A DNA stretch of 64,000 nucleotides from an uncultured Lachnospiraceae bacterium (GCA_945949085.1 CAMFDJ010000005.1:1-64000), one strand, 5' to 3'. Shown: positions 1 to 8,246, numbered from the stretch's first letter. Notes: generated by a model not told the origin, from the sequence alone. Numbers and translations are program-made.

Positions 1-84
1 GATAATTCCAGAAAACGAAAAAATGGTACAGAATGTATTCTTTGTTTTGAGTGTGTTAAGAATTGTCCCAAGGATGCATTGTAA
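1..84 (+). CDS. 4Fe-4S binding protein, C-terminal end (cut by window edge)
   Basis: An open frame enters from the left edge and ends at TAA 82-84, giving 27 residues. It carries one ferredoxin cluster signature, C-x2-C-x2-C-x3-C-P (ECILCFECVKNCPKDAL), and stops two residues after the ligand block. The same arrangement ends the NapH-like polyferredoxin at 1383-2204, so this may be the tail of a related iron-sulfur membrane protein or of a small ferredoxin. Only the C-terminal end is visible, so the family cannot be fixed. Confidence 0.65.
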   Translation, partial: DNSRKRKNGTECILCFECVKNCPKDAL

Positions 85-101
85 ATTGGTAGTATTGCCC
101 C

Positions 102-145
102 AGGGGACGGAGTTAGGGGTTCATGAATCAAGGGGACGAAGTTTG
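102..145. repeat. Two short GGGGACG repeats
   Basis: AGGGGACGGAGTT (102-114) and AGGGGACGAAGTTTG (131-145) lie 29 bases apart. They resemble the start of the AGGGACG elements at 36176-36208 and 36331-36363. GGGGACG-type palindromic repeats are common between clostridial genes, often in genomes with RAYT-type IS200-like transposases. The match is short, so the link is an inference. Confidence 0.3.
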
Positions 146-247
146 ATTGGAAGCGGGCTACAGATTATGTACTTCAAGGAAAGGAAGAATATCTGAAACA
201 TTTGGCAAGATACATATACGTGTGTAGAAAATAAAGAGGGTTAGTAA

Positions 248-376
248 GTGGAATATAGATTAGCAAAAATATGTGATATTGATGATGTGCTTGCATTGAT
301 AAAAGCTGCCATTGTTCAAATGTGCATAGTATTACAGCGAGTCGTAGTTGCACTACATTGTGTCGGTATGTCATAA
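248..376 (+). pseudogene. GNAT acetyltransferase remnant, N-terminus only
   Basis: A GTG start at 248, with GAGGG about 7 bases upstream, opens 42 codons to TAA 374-376. The first 24 residues (EYRLAKICDIDDVLALIKAA then IVQM) look like the N-terminus of a small GNAT acetyltransferase. The next residues (CIVLQRVVVALHCVG) no longer fit that fold and the frame stops well short of the usual 140-170 residues. The acetyl-CoA motif is absent. It reads as a gene broken by deletion or rearrangement near 320. The family call rests on the resemblance of the first 24 residues only. Confidence 0.4.
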
Positions 377-510
377 TAAAGGAGCGATTTTCGATTCGCT
401 TTTTTGGGGAGGATGAAGAGAAAATATTGTATCATATAGTTTGTGATCAATAGGCAAGCAACAATGAGAGTGGGTTGGAAAAGAGAGAAAATAACAGGAA
501 AGGGATTACG
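377..510. other. Intergenic stretch with a weak terminator-like hairpin
   Basis: Between the acetyltransferase stub and the lipoprotein gene there is no convincing coding sequence. A short dyad (AGCGA at 383-387 and TCGCT at 396-400) is followed by six T, which could end transcription from the left. The rest is AT-rich and probably contains the promoter of the downstream redox genes, but no clear -35/-10 pair could be chosen. Confidence 0.3.
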
Positions 511-1209
511 ATGAAAAGCAGAAAAAGGATTTGTATTTTAGCCGCCTTGGTTATGGCAGGCAGTCTTATGGCATGTGGAAATGGCTCTGATTTAGGCAAT
601 GGAGATGGTGTAGAAAATACTCAAATAAATAACCAAGACCAATCAGATGCAGCAGAAACACTAGGGACAGAAACGACAGATACAGATACAGCAGATACAA
701 CAGATATAGAAACAACAGACACAGAGTCAATTGATACAGCAAATACGGTCAATCCGGAAACAGAACAGTCGGATAGCGAAGCGACAGACAAGCTCACGTT
801 TTCCGCCGCCGATTTGAATGGACATCCGATAAGCTCATCTGATATCAATGGAGCAAAGGTGATCATGGTAAATTTCTGGGAACCGTGGTGTGGTCCCTGT
901 GTAGGAGAAATGCCGGATTTGCAGGATTTATATGAGAAATACAGTGAGCAGGGACTTATGCTCTTGGGCGTTTTTTACAGCACATCCAGCGAGGATGCGG
1001 CCAAGACATTTGTGTCTGATAACCAGATCACATATCCCATTCTCATTGGAAATGATGACTTTACTCCGTTTACCACAGAGTATGTGCCTACGACAGTCTT
1101 TTTTGACGGAGACGGCAATTTGCTTAGTGAAAATCCAATCGTTGGAGCACAAAGCTATGAGGATTGGGAAAAATTGATCGAGGAATACTTAGATTCCGTG
1201 GAAAAGTAG
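511..1209 (+). CDS. TlpA/ResA-type thioredoxin-like lipoprotein
   Basis: Predicted extracytoplasmic thiol-disulfide oxidoreductase, 232 residues. The start is ATG 511, with AGGAAAGGG just upstream. An in-frame TTG at 475 would add 12 charged residues before the signal peptide and is less likely. Residues 1-22 form a lipoprotein signal ending MAGSLMAC, with Cys22 as the lipid anchor. Residues about 30-95 are a low-complexity Thr/Asp/Glu spacer with many DT and TT pairs. A thioredoxin fold follows with the active site WCGPC (Cys127, Cys130) and a cis-proline segment (YVPTTVFFDGDG). It heads a close row with the small CXXC protein at 1253 and the polyferredoxin at 1383, suggesting that electrons or thiols pass between them across the membrane. 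The substrate is unknown. Confidence 0.85.
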   Translation: MKSRKRICILAALVMAGSLMACGNGSDLGNGDGVENTQINNQDQSDAAETLGTETTDTDTADTTDIETTDTESIDTANTVNPETEQSDSEATDKLTFSAADLNGHPISSSDINGAKVIMVNFWEPWCGPCVGEMPDLQDLYEKYSEQGLMLLGVFYSTSSEDAAKTFVSDNQITYPILIGNDDFTPFTTEYVPTTVFFDGDGNLLSENPIVGAQSYEDWEKLIEEYLDSVEK

Positions 1210-1252
1210 AAAATTGGAAAAGAAGTGCTTGCAGAAAAGTGGAGCGGTGTCT

Positions 1253-1390
1253 ATGAAGAAATGGTATAAAACGATCGGTTGCATTTTGCTTTCTGCAATA
1301 TGGATTGCGATCGGTATTCGTAACGGACAGAACGAACAGGTATTTATGAAGGCAATTAAAATATGTCTGGAGTGTGTAGGACTTGGATGA
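1253..1390 (+). CDS. CD1871A-type small CXXC membrane protein
   Basis: A 45-residue protein easily missed because of its size. ATG 1253 is preceded by GTGGAG. It has a short basic N-terminus, one hydrophobic segment (about residues 7-23) and a C-terminal block AIKICLECVGLG with the C-x2-C pair. Clostridial genomes carry a family of this size and ending, annotated as CD1871A family CXXC motif-containing proteins, next to a thioredoxin-like protein and a 4Fe-4S protein, as here. The stop TGA 1388-1390 overlaps the TTG start of the polyferredoxin, so translation is probably coupled. The biochemical role is not known to me. The cysteines could relay electrons between the lipoprotein and the iron-sulfur protein (inference). 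Confidence 0.8.
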   Translation: MKKWYKTIGCILLSAIWIAIGIRNGQNEQVFMKAIKICLECVGLG

Positions 1391-2204
1391 TAAAAAAAGG
1401 ATGAAATGGCAGGCGATTGCCACGCTTGTGCAAAATGCAAATCTAAAGGGCTTTTTTACCGGAAAAATCTATCAGGGCAAAGTCAAAAATGTATGCGTGC
1501 CCGGTTTGAATTGCTATTCCTGTCCGGGGGCGGTTGGCGCATGTCCGATTGGCTCGTTGCAGAATGCATTATCAGAATACAAATTCAAAATTCCTTATTA
1601 TGTTCTGGGACTGATGCTTTTCTTTGGAGCACTTTTGGGAAGGATTGTCTGTGGGTTTCTGTGTCCTTTTGGTTTTTTACAAGATCTTTTGCATAAAATC
1701 CCTTTTCCGATAAAGGTCAGAACCTTCAGGGGGGATAGGACTTTGCGCAAACTGAAATATGTTGTATTGCTTCTTATGGTAGTGGTTCTTCCTGTGGCAT
1801 ACAAGTTTACGCCGTTTTTTTGTAAGTACATATGCCCATCCGGGACATTGTCAGGAATCATTTTGTCGTTTACAAATACCGCATTATTCGCAGTATTGGG
1901 AAAGCTGTTTACCTGGAAGACCAGTATCCTGATTCTGATTCTGGTAGCCGGTATGATGATTTACCGTCCGTTTTGCAAATATCTGTGTCCGCTTGGGGCT
2001 TTTTATGCACCGTTTAATCGGATTGCAATCGTTCGACTGTCTGTTGACAGAGAAAAGTGCACAAAATGTCATGCTTGCAGTCAAGTATGTGGGATGTGCG
2101 TGGATCCTGTTGAGAACCCGGATGATGGAGAGTGTATCAGATGTGGTCTTTGTGCATCCGGCTGTCCGGAAAAGGCTTTGAAATTAACTGTGAAAAGAGA
2201 ATAG
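1383..2204 (+). CDS. NapH/CcdA-like 4Fe-4S membrane polyferredoxin
   Basis: An integral membrane electron carrier of 273 residues if TTG 1383 is the start. ATG 1401 is an alternative six codons in. The TTG overlaps the stop of the small CXXC gene. The N-terminal part has a cysteine cluster (CVPGLNCYSCPGAVGACP), and several hydrophobic segments carry the paired C-x3-CP signatures of the NapH family: CGFLCPFG, CKYICPSG and CKYLCPLG. The C-terminus has two 4Fe-4S sites, CTKCHACSQVC and CIRCGLCASGCP. NapH-like proteins pass electrons across the membrane. With a thioredoxin-like lipoprotein upstream, a role in reducing extracytoplasmic thiols is plausible but unproven. Confidence 0.85.
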   Translation: MDDKKRMKWQAIATLVQNANLKGFFTGKIYQGKVKNVCVPGLNCYSCPGAVGACPIGSLQNALSEYKFKIPYYVLGLMLFFGALLGRIVCGFLCPFGFLQDLLHKIPFPIKVRTFRGDRTLRKLKYVVLLLMVVVLPVAYKFTPFFCKYICPSGTLSGIILSFTNTALFAVLGKLFTWKTSILILILVAGMMIYRPFCKYLCPLGAFYAPFNRIAIVRLSVDREKCTKCHACSQVCGMCVDPVENPDDGECIRCGLCASGCPEKALKLTVKRE

Positions 2205-2222
2205 AAAGCGCGGAGAGATAAA

Positions 2223-2783
2223 ATGGAAGTATTTGATGTAGTAGATCAATATGGGAATCCCACAGGGGAAATTGTGGAGCGGAATGAGGCACATGAAAAG
2301 GGAATCAGGCATCGTACTGCACATATCTGGATTGTGAGAGAAAGAGAAGGCAGAAGAGACGTACTTTTGCAAAAGAGGGCACAAAATAAAGATTCTTTTC
2401 CGGGCAGGTATGACACTTCTTCGGCAGGACATGTTCAGGCAGGAGACGAGCCGCTCACTTCGGCATGCAGAGAGCTTAAGGAAGAGCTTGGGATTGTTGC
2501 AGAGCCGATAGACCTGAATTTTGCCGGGACATTTCATGTGCAATATGAGAAAGAGTTTCATGGAAAACTGTTTCGGGATGAAGAAATTGCTTTTGTCTAT
2601 GTGTATCAGAAACCGGTAGATATTGATGCGCTGACGTTGCAAAAGGAAGAACTTGATTGTGTCGAATGGTTTGACCTTGAGGAGACGCTTGCGCAGTGCA
2701 GGCTGCATAATCAGAAATTTTGTGTTCCGGTTAAGGGGTTGGAAACGGCAAAAGCGTATTTGGATAAAGGAGAAAGAAAATGA
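2223..2783 (+). CDS. NUDIX hydrolase, isopentenyl-diphosphate isomerase-like
   Basis: 186 residues from ATG 2223, with a GGAGA ribosome site. The N-terminus (FDVVDQYGNPTGEIVERNEAH) and the later REGRRDVLLQKRA are typical of the YfcD/Idi-like branch of NUDIX proteins. The Nudix box reads GHVQAGDEPLTSACRELKEE followed by LGI. The metal-binding REL-KEEL core is intact, while the first acidic position of the consensus GX5E is Asp here. Family members hydrolyse nucleoside diphosphate-linked compounds or isomerise isopentenyl diphosphate. The substrate cannot be read from sequence. The stop overlaps the next gene by four bases (ATGA), implying translational coupling with the methyltransferase. Confidence 0.85.
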   Translation: MEVFDVVDQYGNPTGEIVERNEAHEKGIRHRTAHIWIVREREGRRDVLLQKRAQNKDSFPGRYDTSSAGHVQAGDEPLTSACRELKEELGIVAEPIDLNFAGTFHVQYEKEFHGKLFRDEEIAFVYVYQKPVDIDALTLQKEELDCVEWFDLEETLAQCRLHNQKFCVPVKGLETAKAYLDKGERK

Positions 2784-3979
2784 GTGCAATCGTAACCTTA
2801 AAAAAGGGAGAAGGTCGTCTGATCAAAGCGGGCGGTATGTGGATTTTTGATAATGAAATTGATACCATTACGGGTTCCTGGGAGAACGGGGAAATCGTAA
2901 ATATACATGATTTTGACGGTTATCCGATGGGGCGAGGATTTATCAATGAAAATTCCAAAATTCGAATCCGCTTGATGACGCGTCATATAGAGCAGGAAAT
3001 TGATGAGGCTTTTTTGCGTATGCGAATCCAAAATGCATGGGACTACAGAAAGACTACTGTTGATACTTCTTCTTGCCGTGTGATCTTTGGTGAGGCTGAT
3101 TTTCTGCCCGGATTTATCGTAGACAAATACGAGGATGTGCTGGTGGTGCAATGTCTGGCACTTGGCATGGAACAGTTTAAGGAGCAGATCGTTTGTATCT
3201 TGAAGGAAGTGCTGGCGGCAGATGGCATCTTGGTCCGCGGCGTTTATGAGCGTAGTGATGCGAACGAGCGTAAAAAAGAAGGGCTTCCCAAGGTCAAGGA
3301 TTTTATCGGAGAGCCGTTTGACACGAATGTGGAGATTGTGGAGAATGGCGTGCACTATCTGGTGGATGTGGTGAACGGACAGAAAACAGGATTTTTCCTA
3401 GACCAGAAATATAATCGCCTTGCGATGCAGCGTATCTGCAAAGGAAAGCGGGTACTTGACTGCTTTACGCATATGGGCACTTTTGCGTTAAATGCCGGCA
3501 TCGCCGGTGCAAAAGAAGTAACAGGACTTGATATTTCCGAATTTGCAATCGAGCAGGCGCGCGCCAATGCTAGGCTCAATCATTTGGAAGATATCGTACA
3601 TTTCAAATGTGCTAATGTTCTCGATGAGCTTCCCAGACTTGCAGCGGAGGGTGAGAAATATGATGTAGTCATTTTGGACCCGCCGGCTTTTACCAAGTCG
3701 AGAGAAGCAACAAAAAACGCAATCAAGGGATATCGGGAAATCAATATAAAAGGGCTGAAGCTGGTAAAGGACGGCGGATACCTTGCAACCTGTTCATGCT
3801 CGCATTTTATGACGCAGGAGCTGCTTGCCAAAACAGTGAAAGAAGCCGCAAAAAGTGCGCATAAGAGACTCAGACAGGTAGAGTTTCGTACGCAGTCTGC
3901 CGATCACCCGATTCTTTGGGCTGCAGATGAGAGTTATTATCTGAAGTTTTATATCTTTCAGGTGGTGGAGGAGAAATAG
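2780..3979 (+). CDS. RlmI/YwbD-type 23S rRNA cytosine-C5 methyltransferase
   Basis: 399 residues. An N-terminal PUA domain (about residues 1-75, opening IVTLKKGEGRLIKAGGMWIF) precedes a Rossmann methyltransferase. The SAM-binding strand is RVLDCFTHMGTFALNAG with the acidic GLDIS after it. Motif IV is DVVILDPPAFTKS, and a cysteine motif TCSCSHF lies near residue 340. This is the layout of the COG1092 family, whose E. coli member RlmI modifies C1962 of 23S rRNA. Which rRNA base is used here is inferred by family only. It starts inside the end of the NUDIX gene. Confidence 0.85.
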   Translation: MSAIVTLKKGEGRLIKAGGMWIFDNEIDTITGSWENGEIVNIHDFDGYPMGRGFINENSKIRIRLMTRHIEQEIDEAFLRMRIQNAWDYRKTTVDTSSCRVIFGEADFLPGFIVDKYEDVLVVQCLALGMEQFKEQIVCILKEVLAADGILVRGVYERSDANERKKEGLPKVKDFIGEPFDTNVEIVENGVHYLVDVVNGQKTGFFLDQKYNRLAMQRICKGKRVLDCFTHMGTFALNAGIAGAKEVTGLDISEFAIEQARANARLNHLEDIVHFKCANVLDELPRLAAEGEKYDVVILDPPAFTKSREATKNAIKGYREINIKGLKLVKDGGYLATCSCSHFMTQELLAKTVKEAAKSAHKRLRQVEFRTQSADHPILWAADESYYLKFYIFQVVEEK

Positions 3980-4082
3980 GACGTGGAGTCTTTGGCTCTC
4001 AGGTGGTGGATGAAAAATGTCCGGAGCTTCTCATCGCCGGATGGCGGGATAATAATCATATCGAAAGGAAGAAAGTATAGGA

Positions 4083-4808
4083 ATGAATCCCATATTTGTA
4101 AAACAGCTGGCAATTGATTTTTGCTGCAGTGAAGAAATGGTTTTGAGCGGGGAAAATATATTCACGGAATATCAGCCGCGGGAAGGCAGGCGCATCTTTC
4201 GGGAATCGGAATGTTTTCTGAAGGTGGCCTCTGTGAATGGAAAGATACTGGCCAGCGGGAAAGCCGAAATCATCAGATGTGTCAGGCAGCAATACCAAAA
4301 TGGCAGCGGCGCATGGTTCATGGATTTTGACAATTTGCGCAGGCTTGATGAGAAAATGAAAGAATTTGGCTGTCATATCGGGCAAGCCCATCCCTTCTAT
4401 ATCGCGACAGAAAAAACTGTCGTGGATACAAAGGGATATGAGATCAAAAAATACGTGGGAGACGAGCTTTTGCAGTTTCGCGGAGACGACAGATTTGACG
4501 AGGCGTTTCTGTTTGATAAACTGCCAAAGGATGAAATCGGAATTGCAGCAATCAAAGATGGGGAAATCTTAGGAATGGCAGGTGCGTCGAGCGACAGTGA
4601 TCTGATGTGGCAGATCGGTATCAATGTGATGAGAGGGGCCGAAGGAGCGGGGATTGGTTCCATGCTTGTCGCATTACTGAAAAATGAGATACTGGATCTT
4701 GGCAGAATTCCGTTTTATGGAACAGCGATGTCCCATATCGCATCACAGAGAGTAGCCCTGCATGCCGGTTTCTACCCTGCATGGGCGGAGCTATACTGTG
4801 AAAAATAA
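4083..4808 (+). CDS. GNAT family N-acetyltransferase
   Basis: 241 residues from ATG 4083, with a GGAAG-rich leader. The C-terminal half is a GNAT fold: the acetyl-CoA loop is in MRGAEGAGIGSMLVALLKNE (about residues 181-200), and a terminal strand-helix HIASQRVALHAGFYPAWAE follows. The N-terminal 120 residues are less conserved and may bind the acceptor. Proteins of this two-part form are common in Lachnospiraceae without known substrates. It stands alone in its orientation, with 103 bases before it and 183 bases without a recognisable gene after it. Confidence 0.75.
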   Translation: MNPIFVKQLAIDFCCSEEMVLSGENIFTEYQPREGRRIFRESECFLKVASVNGKILASGKAEIIRCVRQQYQNGSGAWFMDFDNLRRLDEKMKEFGCHIGQAHPFYIATEKTVVDTKGYEIKKYVGDELLQFRGDDRFDEAFLFDKLPKDEIGIAAIKDGEILGMAGASSDSDLMWQIGINVMRGAEGAGIGSMLVALLKNEILDLGRIPFYGTAMSHIASQRVALHAGFYPAWAELYCEK

Positions 4809-4991
4809 TTTTGGGATTTGCGACATGAACAGATATGGTCAAAAAATGATACGCCAAAGAGTAAATCTATGTATTATGAATGATTAAAGAACGGAAGCTA
4901 TCATGACGAAATATAGGATAACTCCTAATTTGCAAATGGATTTGCGAAGGACGATGCAAGGAAGAACAGATACGAAAGGAAGGGGTAAAGT

Positions 4992-5975
4992 ATGGCAATC
5001 GTGATATATGCAGGTGATAGTCAGCAGACGCATATAAATAACATGCAAAAAAAGGCAGAAGCCGGAAGCCGAGAGACCAAATCGATCAATGCGCAGGATT
5101 TACATGCCTTTTCTCAGGCGGGCAGTGCAATGGATGCAAAGAAAGGGTTTGCCAGAAAGCAGGCCTTGAAATTAGTGGGAGATGCATGGGACCGTGATCA
5201 AAAGGTTTCAAAGTCGATTGCGGACATGGTCAGCGAGAAAAAGAGCAAGACGGATGAACTTTTGCAGTTGAAAAGTAAAATGAACGATATTGACTCCATG
5301 AAAAGCAAATACATGGAGGACTATCAGATCGACCCGGATTCACAGGAGCAAAAAGATCTCGAATTATTGGAAAAATATCAGAACAACAAGTATGGTGCGT
5401 TTTCGGACAAGTTTTCTGAGGAAGAAATCGAGAGATTAAAGGAATTGCAGGAGCAGCCGCTCACGGAATATCAGGAGAAGGTCCTTGCGGCAAACTATGC
5501 AAAGGATGGTTTGTCCGTTGCGTATGAAAGGCTTGCAAATGAGATAAAAGGACTTGCGCAGTCGATTGGAGACGCGAAGGTTGAGCAGGAAAAATCGCAG
5601 GATATGTTAAAGGCGCAGGACGCGGCCGGGCAGATTCTGGATGCTGCCGATCAGGAAATTCTTGGCATGCTGTATGAGGAAGGCAAAGAGCATATCGAGG
5701 AGGAGACCGAGAAGGAAGAAGAAAAGGCCGAAAAGATTGCGCAGGAAAAGGAAGAGAAGGAAGAAAGACTCGAAGAGCAAAAAGAGCAGCGGAAAGAACA
5801 GGAGGAAATTCTGGATGCGGGAGAGAAGGCTGCCAAGATGAGGCTGGATGTCCGGTCAGAAAAGATAACGGATTCACAGGTGGAGGAAGCACAAAAGAGT
5901 ATTCAGAAATTATTAGAGGAAAATCATTTGATCAATGAGGATATCAAGGGGATTGAAATTGATCTGAGATTTTAA
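4992..5975 (+). CDS. Coiled-coil hypothetical protein
   Basis: 327 residues from ATG 4992, with GGAAGGGG 9 bases upstream. I do not recognise the family. There is no signal peptide or membrane segment. Residues about 75-120 and 130-215 are charged and likely helical. Residues about 225-275 are almost entirely Glu/Lys/Arg/Gln (EEETEKEEEKAEKIAQEKEE), typical of a long single helix or coiled coil. The C-terminus ends with a short hydrophobic strand (GIEIDLRF). The bacteriohemerythrin gene begins 26 bases after its stop, so the two are probably co-transcribed. A cytoplasmic scaffold is possible but not shown. Confidence 0.7.
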   Translation: MAIVIYAGDSQQTHINNMQKKAEAGSRETKSINAQDLHAFSQAGSAMDAKKGFARKQALKLVGDAWDRDQKVSKSIADMVSEKKSKTDELLQLKSKMNDIDSMKSKYMEDYQIDPDSQEQKDLELLEKYQNNKYGAFSDKFSEEEIERLKELQEQPLTEYQEKVLAANYAKDGLSVAYERLANEIKGLAQSIGDAKVEQEKSQDMLKAQDAAGQILDAADQEILGMLYEEGKEHIEEETEKEEEKAEKIAQEKEEKEERLEEQKEQRKEQEEILDAGEKAAKMRLDVRSEKITDSQVEEAQKSIQKLLEENHLINEDIKGIEIDLRF

Positions 5976-6001
5976 AAGATAGGAAGGAAAGGTATCACAT
6001 A

Positions 6002-6823
6002 ATGTTTCAATTTACGAAAGACTGTATGATTGGAATAGAACAAATTGATGCGGAGCATCAACACTTGTTTGAATTGATCAATAAAGGAATTGCAATCCTG
6101 CATAATGAATATGTGCAAGATCATTACAGTCAGATTAAGGAAATGATGGTTGCGTTAGAGGAATATGCGGAGGAACATTTTTTGCATGAGGAAGCTTATA
6201 TGGAAAGTCTGCGCGATCCGGAACTGATTTTACAGAGGACGCAGCATATGTTTTTCCGGGAGAAGGTCAGGGAATGGGCGTTCTGTAACATCGATGCGGA
6301 AGAAAGCCAACGACAAGTTCTCGACGAGTTGTTGCAATTTTTGGCGAAATGGCTGTATCATCATATTTTGGGGAGTGACATGATGATTGGTAAGCTTCCG
6401 CCGCTGGAAGAGTGGATGATCCGTGAAAATCCCTGTGAATTCGCGCAGGAGTATTGGACAGGCATCGATCTGATTGACAAAGAACATCAGGTTTTGTTTG
6501 AAATCATAGATAAGGCAAACAGGCTGGTGAAGGATTATGCGGTCGGAGATGCCTATGATGCGATCATGGAAATATTGCAGGAGCTTAGGGAATATACAAT
6601 CCGCCATTTTGCGGATGAAGAAGAGTATATGGAAAGCATTCATTATAGTGGAATAGAAGCGCAAAAAAGGGCACATGCAGCTTTTATCCATAAGATTGAA
6701 GACATTCGGGAGGATGACATTGATAAAAATCCACGGGAATATCTGGAGAGCCTGATGGAGTTTCTTTTAGGCTGGTTGATCAATCATATTTTGCATATGG
6801 ACAAGAAAATTGCACAAGGCTAG
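6002..6823 (+). CDS. Double-domain bacteriohemerythrin
   Basis: Predicted soluble diiron oxygen-binding protein of 273 residues, about twice the size of a single-domain bacteriohemerythrin. Each half keeps the ligand pattern. Half one has DAEHQHLF, HFLHEEAYME (H-x3-E), QHMFF and a terminal YHHILGSD. Half two has DKEHQVLF, RHFADEEEYME, AHAAFIHK and NHILHMD. The spacing in the last motif of half one differs slightly (H-x4-D or H-x3-S), so its site could be modified. In anaerobes such proteins are thought to bind or sense O2 for protection. The gene follows the coiled-coil protein closely and starts at ATG 6002 behind GGAAAGG. Confidence 0.85.
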   Translation: MFQFTKDCMIGIEQIDAEHQHLFELINKGIAILHNEYVQDHYSQIKEMMVALEEYAEEHFLHEEAYMESLRDPELILQRTQHMFFREKVREWAFCNIDAEESQRQVLDELLQFLAKWLYHHILGSDMMIGKLPPLEEWMIRENPCEFAQEYWTGIDLIDKEHQVLFEIIDKANRLVKDYAVGDAYDAIMEILQELREYTIRHFADEEEYMESIHYSGIEAQKRAHAAFIHKIEDIREDDIDKNPREYLESLMEFLLGWLINHILHMDKKIAQG

Positions 6824-6837
6824 AGAGAAACAGGGGG

Positions 6838-7121
6838 ATGTTTGGCGAGCTGATGAATGCCAGTCATGTATCCTTAAGTAAGGATTACGAGGTGACAGGA
6901 ATTGAACTGGATACCATGGTGGAGGCAGCATGGAAGCAGGATGGTGTGATTGGTGCGAGAATGACGGGCGCGGGCTTTGGCGGATGTACGGTCAGCATTG
7001 TGGAGGATGCCTGTGTCGACAGTTTTATCCGTAATGTCGGGAAGGAATATCAGAAAAAATCGGATATGCTGCCGATTTTTATATTGTGGACATTGGAGAT
7101 GGACCGTCAAAGAATTTCTGA
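6838..7121 (+). pseudogene. galK: galK (galactokinase) C-terminal remnant with frameshift
   Basis: The translation FGELMNASHVSLSKDYEVTG, then the substrate-loop segment GVIGARMTGAGFGGCTVSIV, is the C-terminal third of galactokinase (GHMP kinase motif 3). The N-terminal 300 residues, including the galactose and ATP motifs, are absent; the preceding 15 bases adjoin the hemerythrin stop. After KEYQKK the frame changes at an A6 run near 7055. Reading the other frame restores IGYAADFYIVDIGDGPSKNF and a TGA at 7119-7121. The open frame itself runs on to TAG 7194. It is therefore truncated and frameshifted and should be non-functional. It lies tail to tail with the AraC regulator. Confidence 0.85.
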
Positions 7122-7130
7122 TCAATCAAA

Positions 7131-8108
7131 TCATTTCCTGCGATATTCTTTTGGCGAGATGCCGTTGATCTTCCGAAAGGTTTCCGCAAAGTAGCTGGCA
7201 CTCTGAAAACCACATTCCAGAGCAATCTCGATAATTGGAAGCTGTGTGTGTTCCAGTAGATAGATGCCACGCTGGATGCGGTAATTTTGTAAATAGGCAA
7301 TCGGTGATTGTCGCAGGTTTTCGCGAAACAGGCGGCAACATTTGGATTGGCACATTGCGCCCGTCTGGGCAATTTCCTGTAGTGTAATCTGATTTTGATA
7401 GTTCTCCTGAATAAAGGAGAGCATTTTTTTGAGTGGACTCATAGGATCTGTATCTGCGTAGTCGTAACCGTTTTGCGCTATGGAGTGGATATAGAGCAGT
7501 TGCCACAGCGCAAAGAACTGACTTTGAGCGGTCAGTTCAAAGCAAGGCTCTTTATCCATGACAGCATGAAAAATAGAGAGAATCTGATCGATGGCAGGTT
7601 TATGCCATTTTTCAGAGCCGCATAAGTAAAATACATCACTATTTTTGTCAAACAGAAGAGGATTGATGTATTTTTCTTCCATTTTCCGGTTAAAACGAAG
7701 ACTGTCCGGCTGCAAAAGCAGAACCGCATAGGCGCAGTCCTGCGGCTCACACAGAATGGTGGAAGAAGCTGTCTCTTCAGCAGTCTGCAAGCAGGCCGGA
7801 CCACCTAAATGCAGACGGTTGGAATTGACGATCAGCCCCTGCCCGGGCTGCAGAGGATAGGTCTTGTCATTGACATAGTAATGCAGCGTGCCACTGAGGA
7901 CAACAATGCACTCAAGCTCCTTGTGCCAGTGACAGGGCATAATACCGCCTGCAAAATCAGACAGATGGGAAATGGCTGCCTTGATCGGTGTGGTAGGCGA
8001 ATTATATTCGATTGTCTCCAGCAGATTGTCGCCGATCATCATAAAGCCGTCCGGCGAAACGATGCGTGTATCCTGTTCTTTTTGAAAAGGGGTGTTTGGG
8101 GACTTCAT
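7131..8108 (-). CDS. AraC family regulator with N-terminal cupin
   Basis: 325 residues, starting at ATG 8108-8106 with GGAAAG upstream on its strand. Residues about 45-110 form a cupin sensor (MPCHWHKELECIVVLSGTLH; the His/Glu set is typical). Residues about 225-325 hold two helix-turn-helix motifs of the AraC/XylS type (QITLQEIAQTGAMCQSKCCR and IIEIALECGFQSASYFAETF). Regulators of this form usually sense sugars and activate nearby catabolic genes. It is divergent from the acetyltransferase and GH3 glucosidase genes, its probable targets. Its 3' end faces the galK remnant. Confidence 0.88.
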   Translation of the reverse strand: MKSPNTPFQKEQDTRIVSPDGFMMIGDNLLETIEYNSPTTPIKAAISHLSDFAGGIMPCHWHKELECIVVLSGTLHYYVNDKTYPLQPGQGLIVNSNRLHLGGPACLQTAEETASSTILCEPQDCAYAVLLLQPDSLRFNRKMEEKYINPLLFDKNSDVFYLCGSEKWHKPAIDQILSIFHAVMDKEPCFELTAQSQFFALWQLLYIHSIAQNGYDYADTDPMSPLKKMLSFIQENYQNQITLQEIAQTGAMCQSKCCRLFRENLRQSPIAYLQNYRIQRGIYLLEHTQLPIIEIALECGFQSASYFAETFRKINGISPKEYRRK

Positions 8109-8226
8109 TTATGCGCTTTCCTTTCATGCGATTCTTTTCTGTCAGTCTCGGATATCTGCAATACGAATGAAATATTTACTGATGCAGGATTGTTATAAAA
8201 TCATATCAGAAAATGATAGAATAAAC

Positions 8227-8246
8227 AAGAATAGTACAGTATTCTT
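8227..8246. promoter_or_regulatory. 20-bp dyad in the AraC/acetyltransferase divergent region
   Basis: AAGAATA (8227-8233) and TATTCTT (8240-8246) form a near-perfect palindrome with six central bases. It lies in the 263-base region between the AraC gene and the acetyltransferase-GH3 pair. A TATAAA follows directly. Position and symmetry fit an operator, perhaps for the AraC protein, although AraC sites are often direct repeats. Confidence 0.35.

Noticed and set aside
139..234. Open stretch reading FDWKRATDYVLQGKEEYL then KHLARYIYVCRK
   Set aside because: The end vaguely recalls RAYT transposases (LxRYIHLNP), but there is no start codon or further similarity.
4903..5004. Possible 33-codon gene before the coiled-coil protein
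   Set aside because: Weak ribosome site, overlap with the next start and no recognisable sequence.
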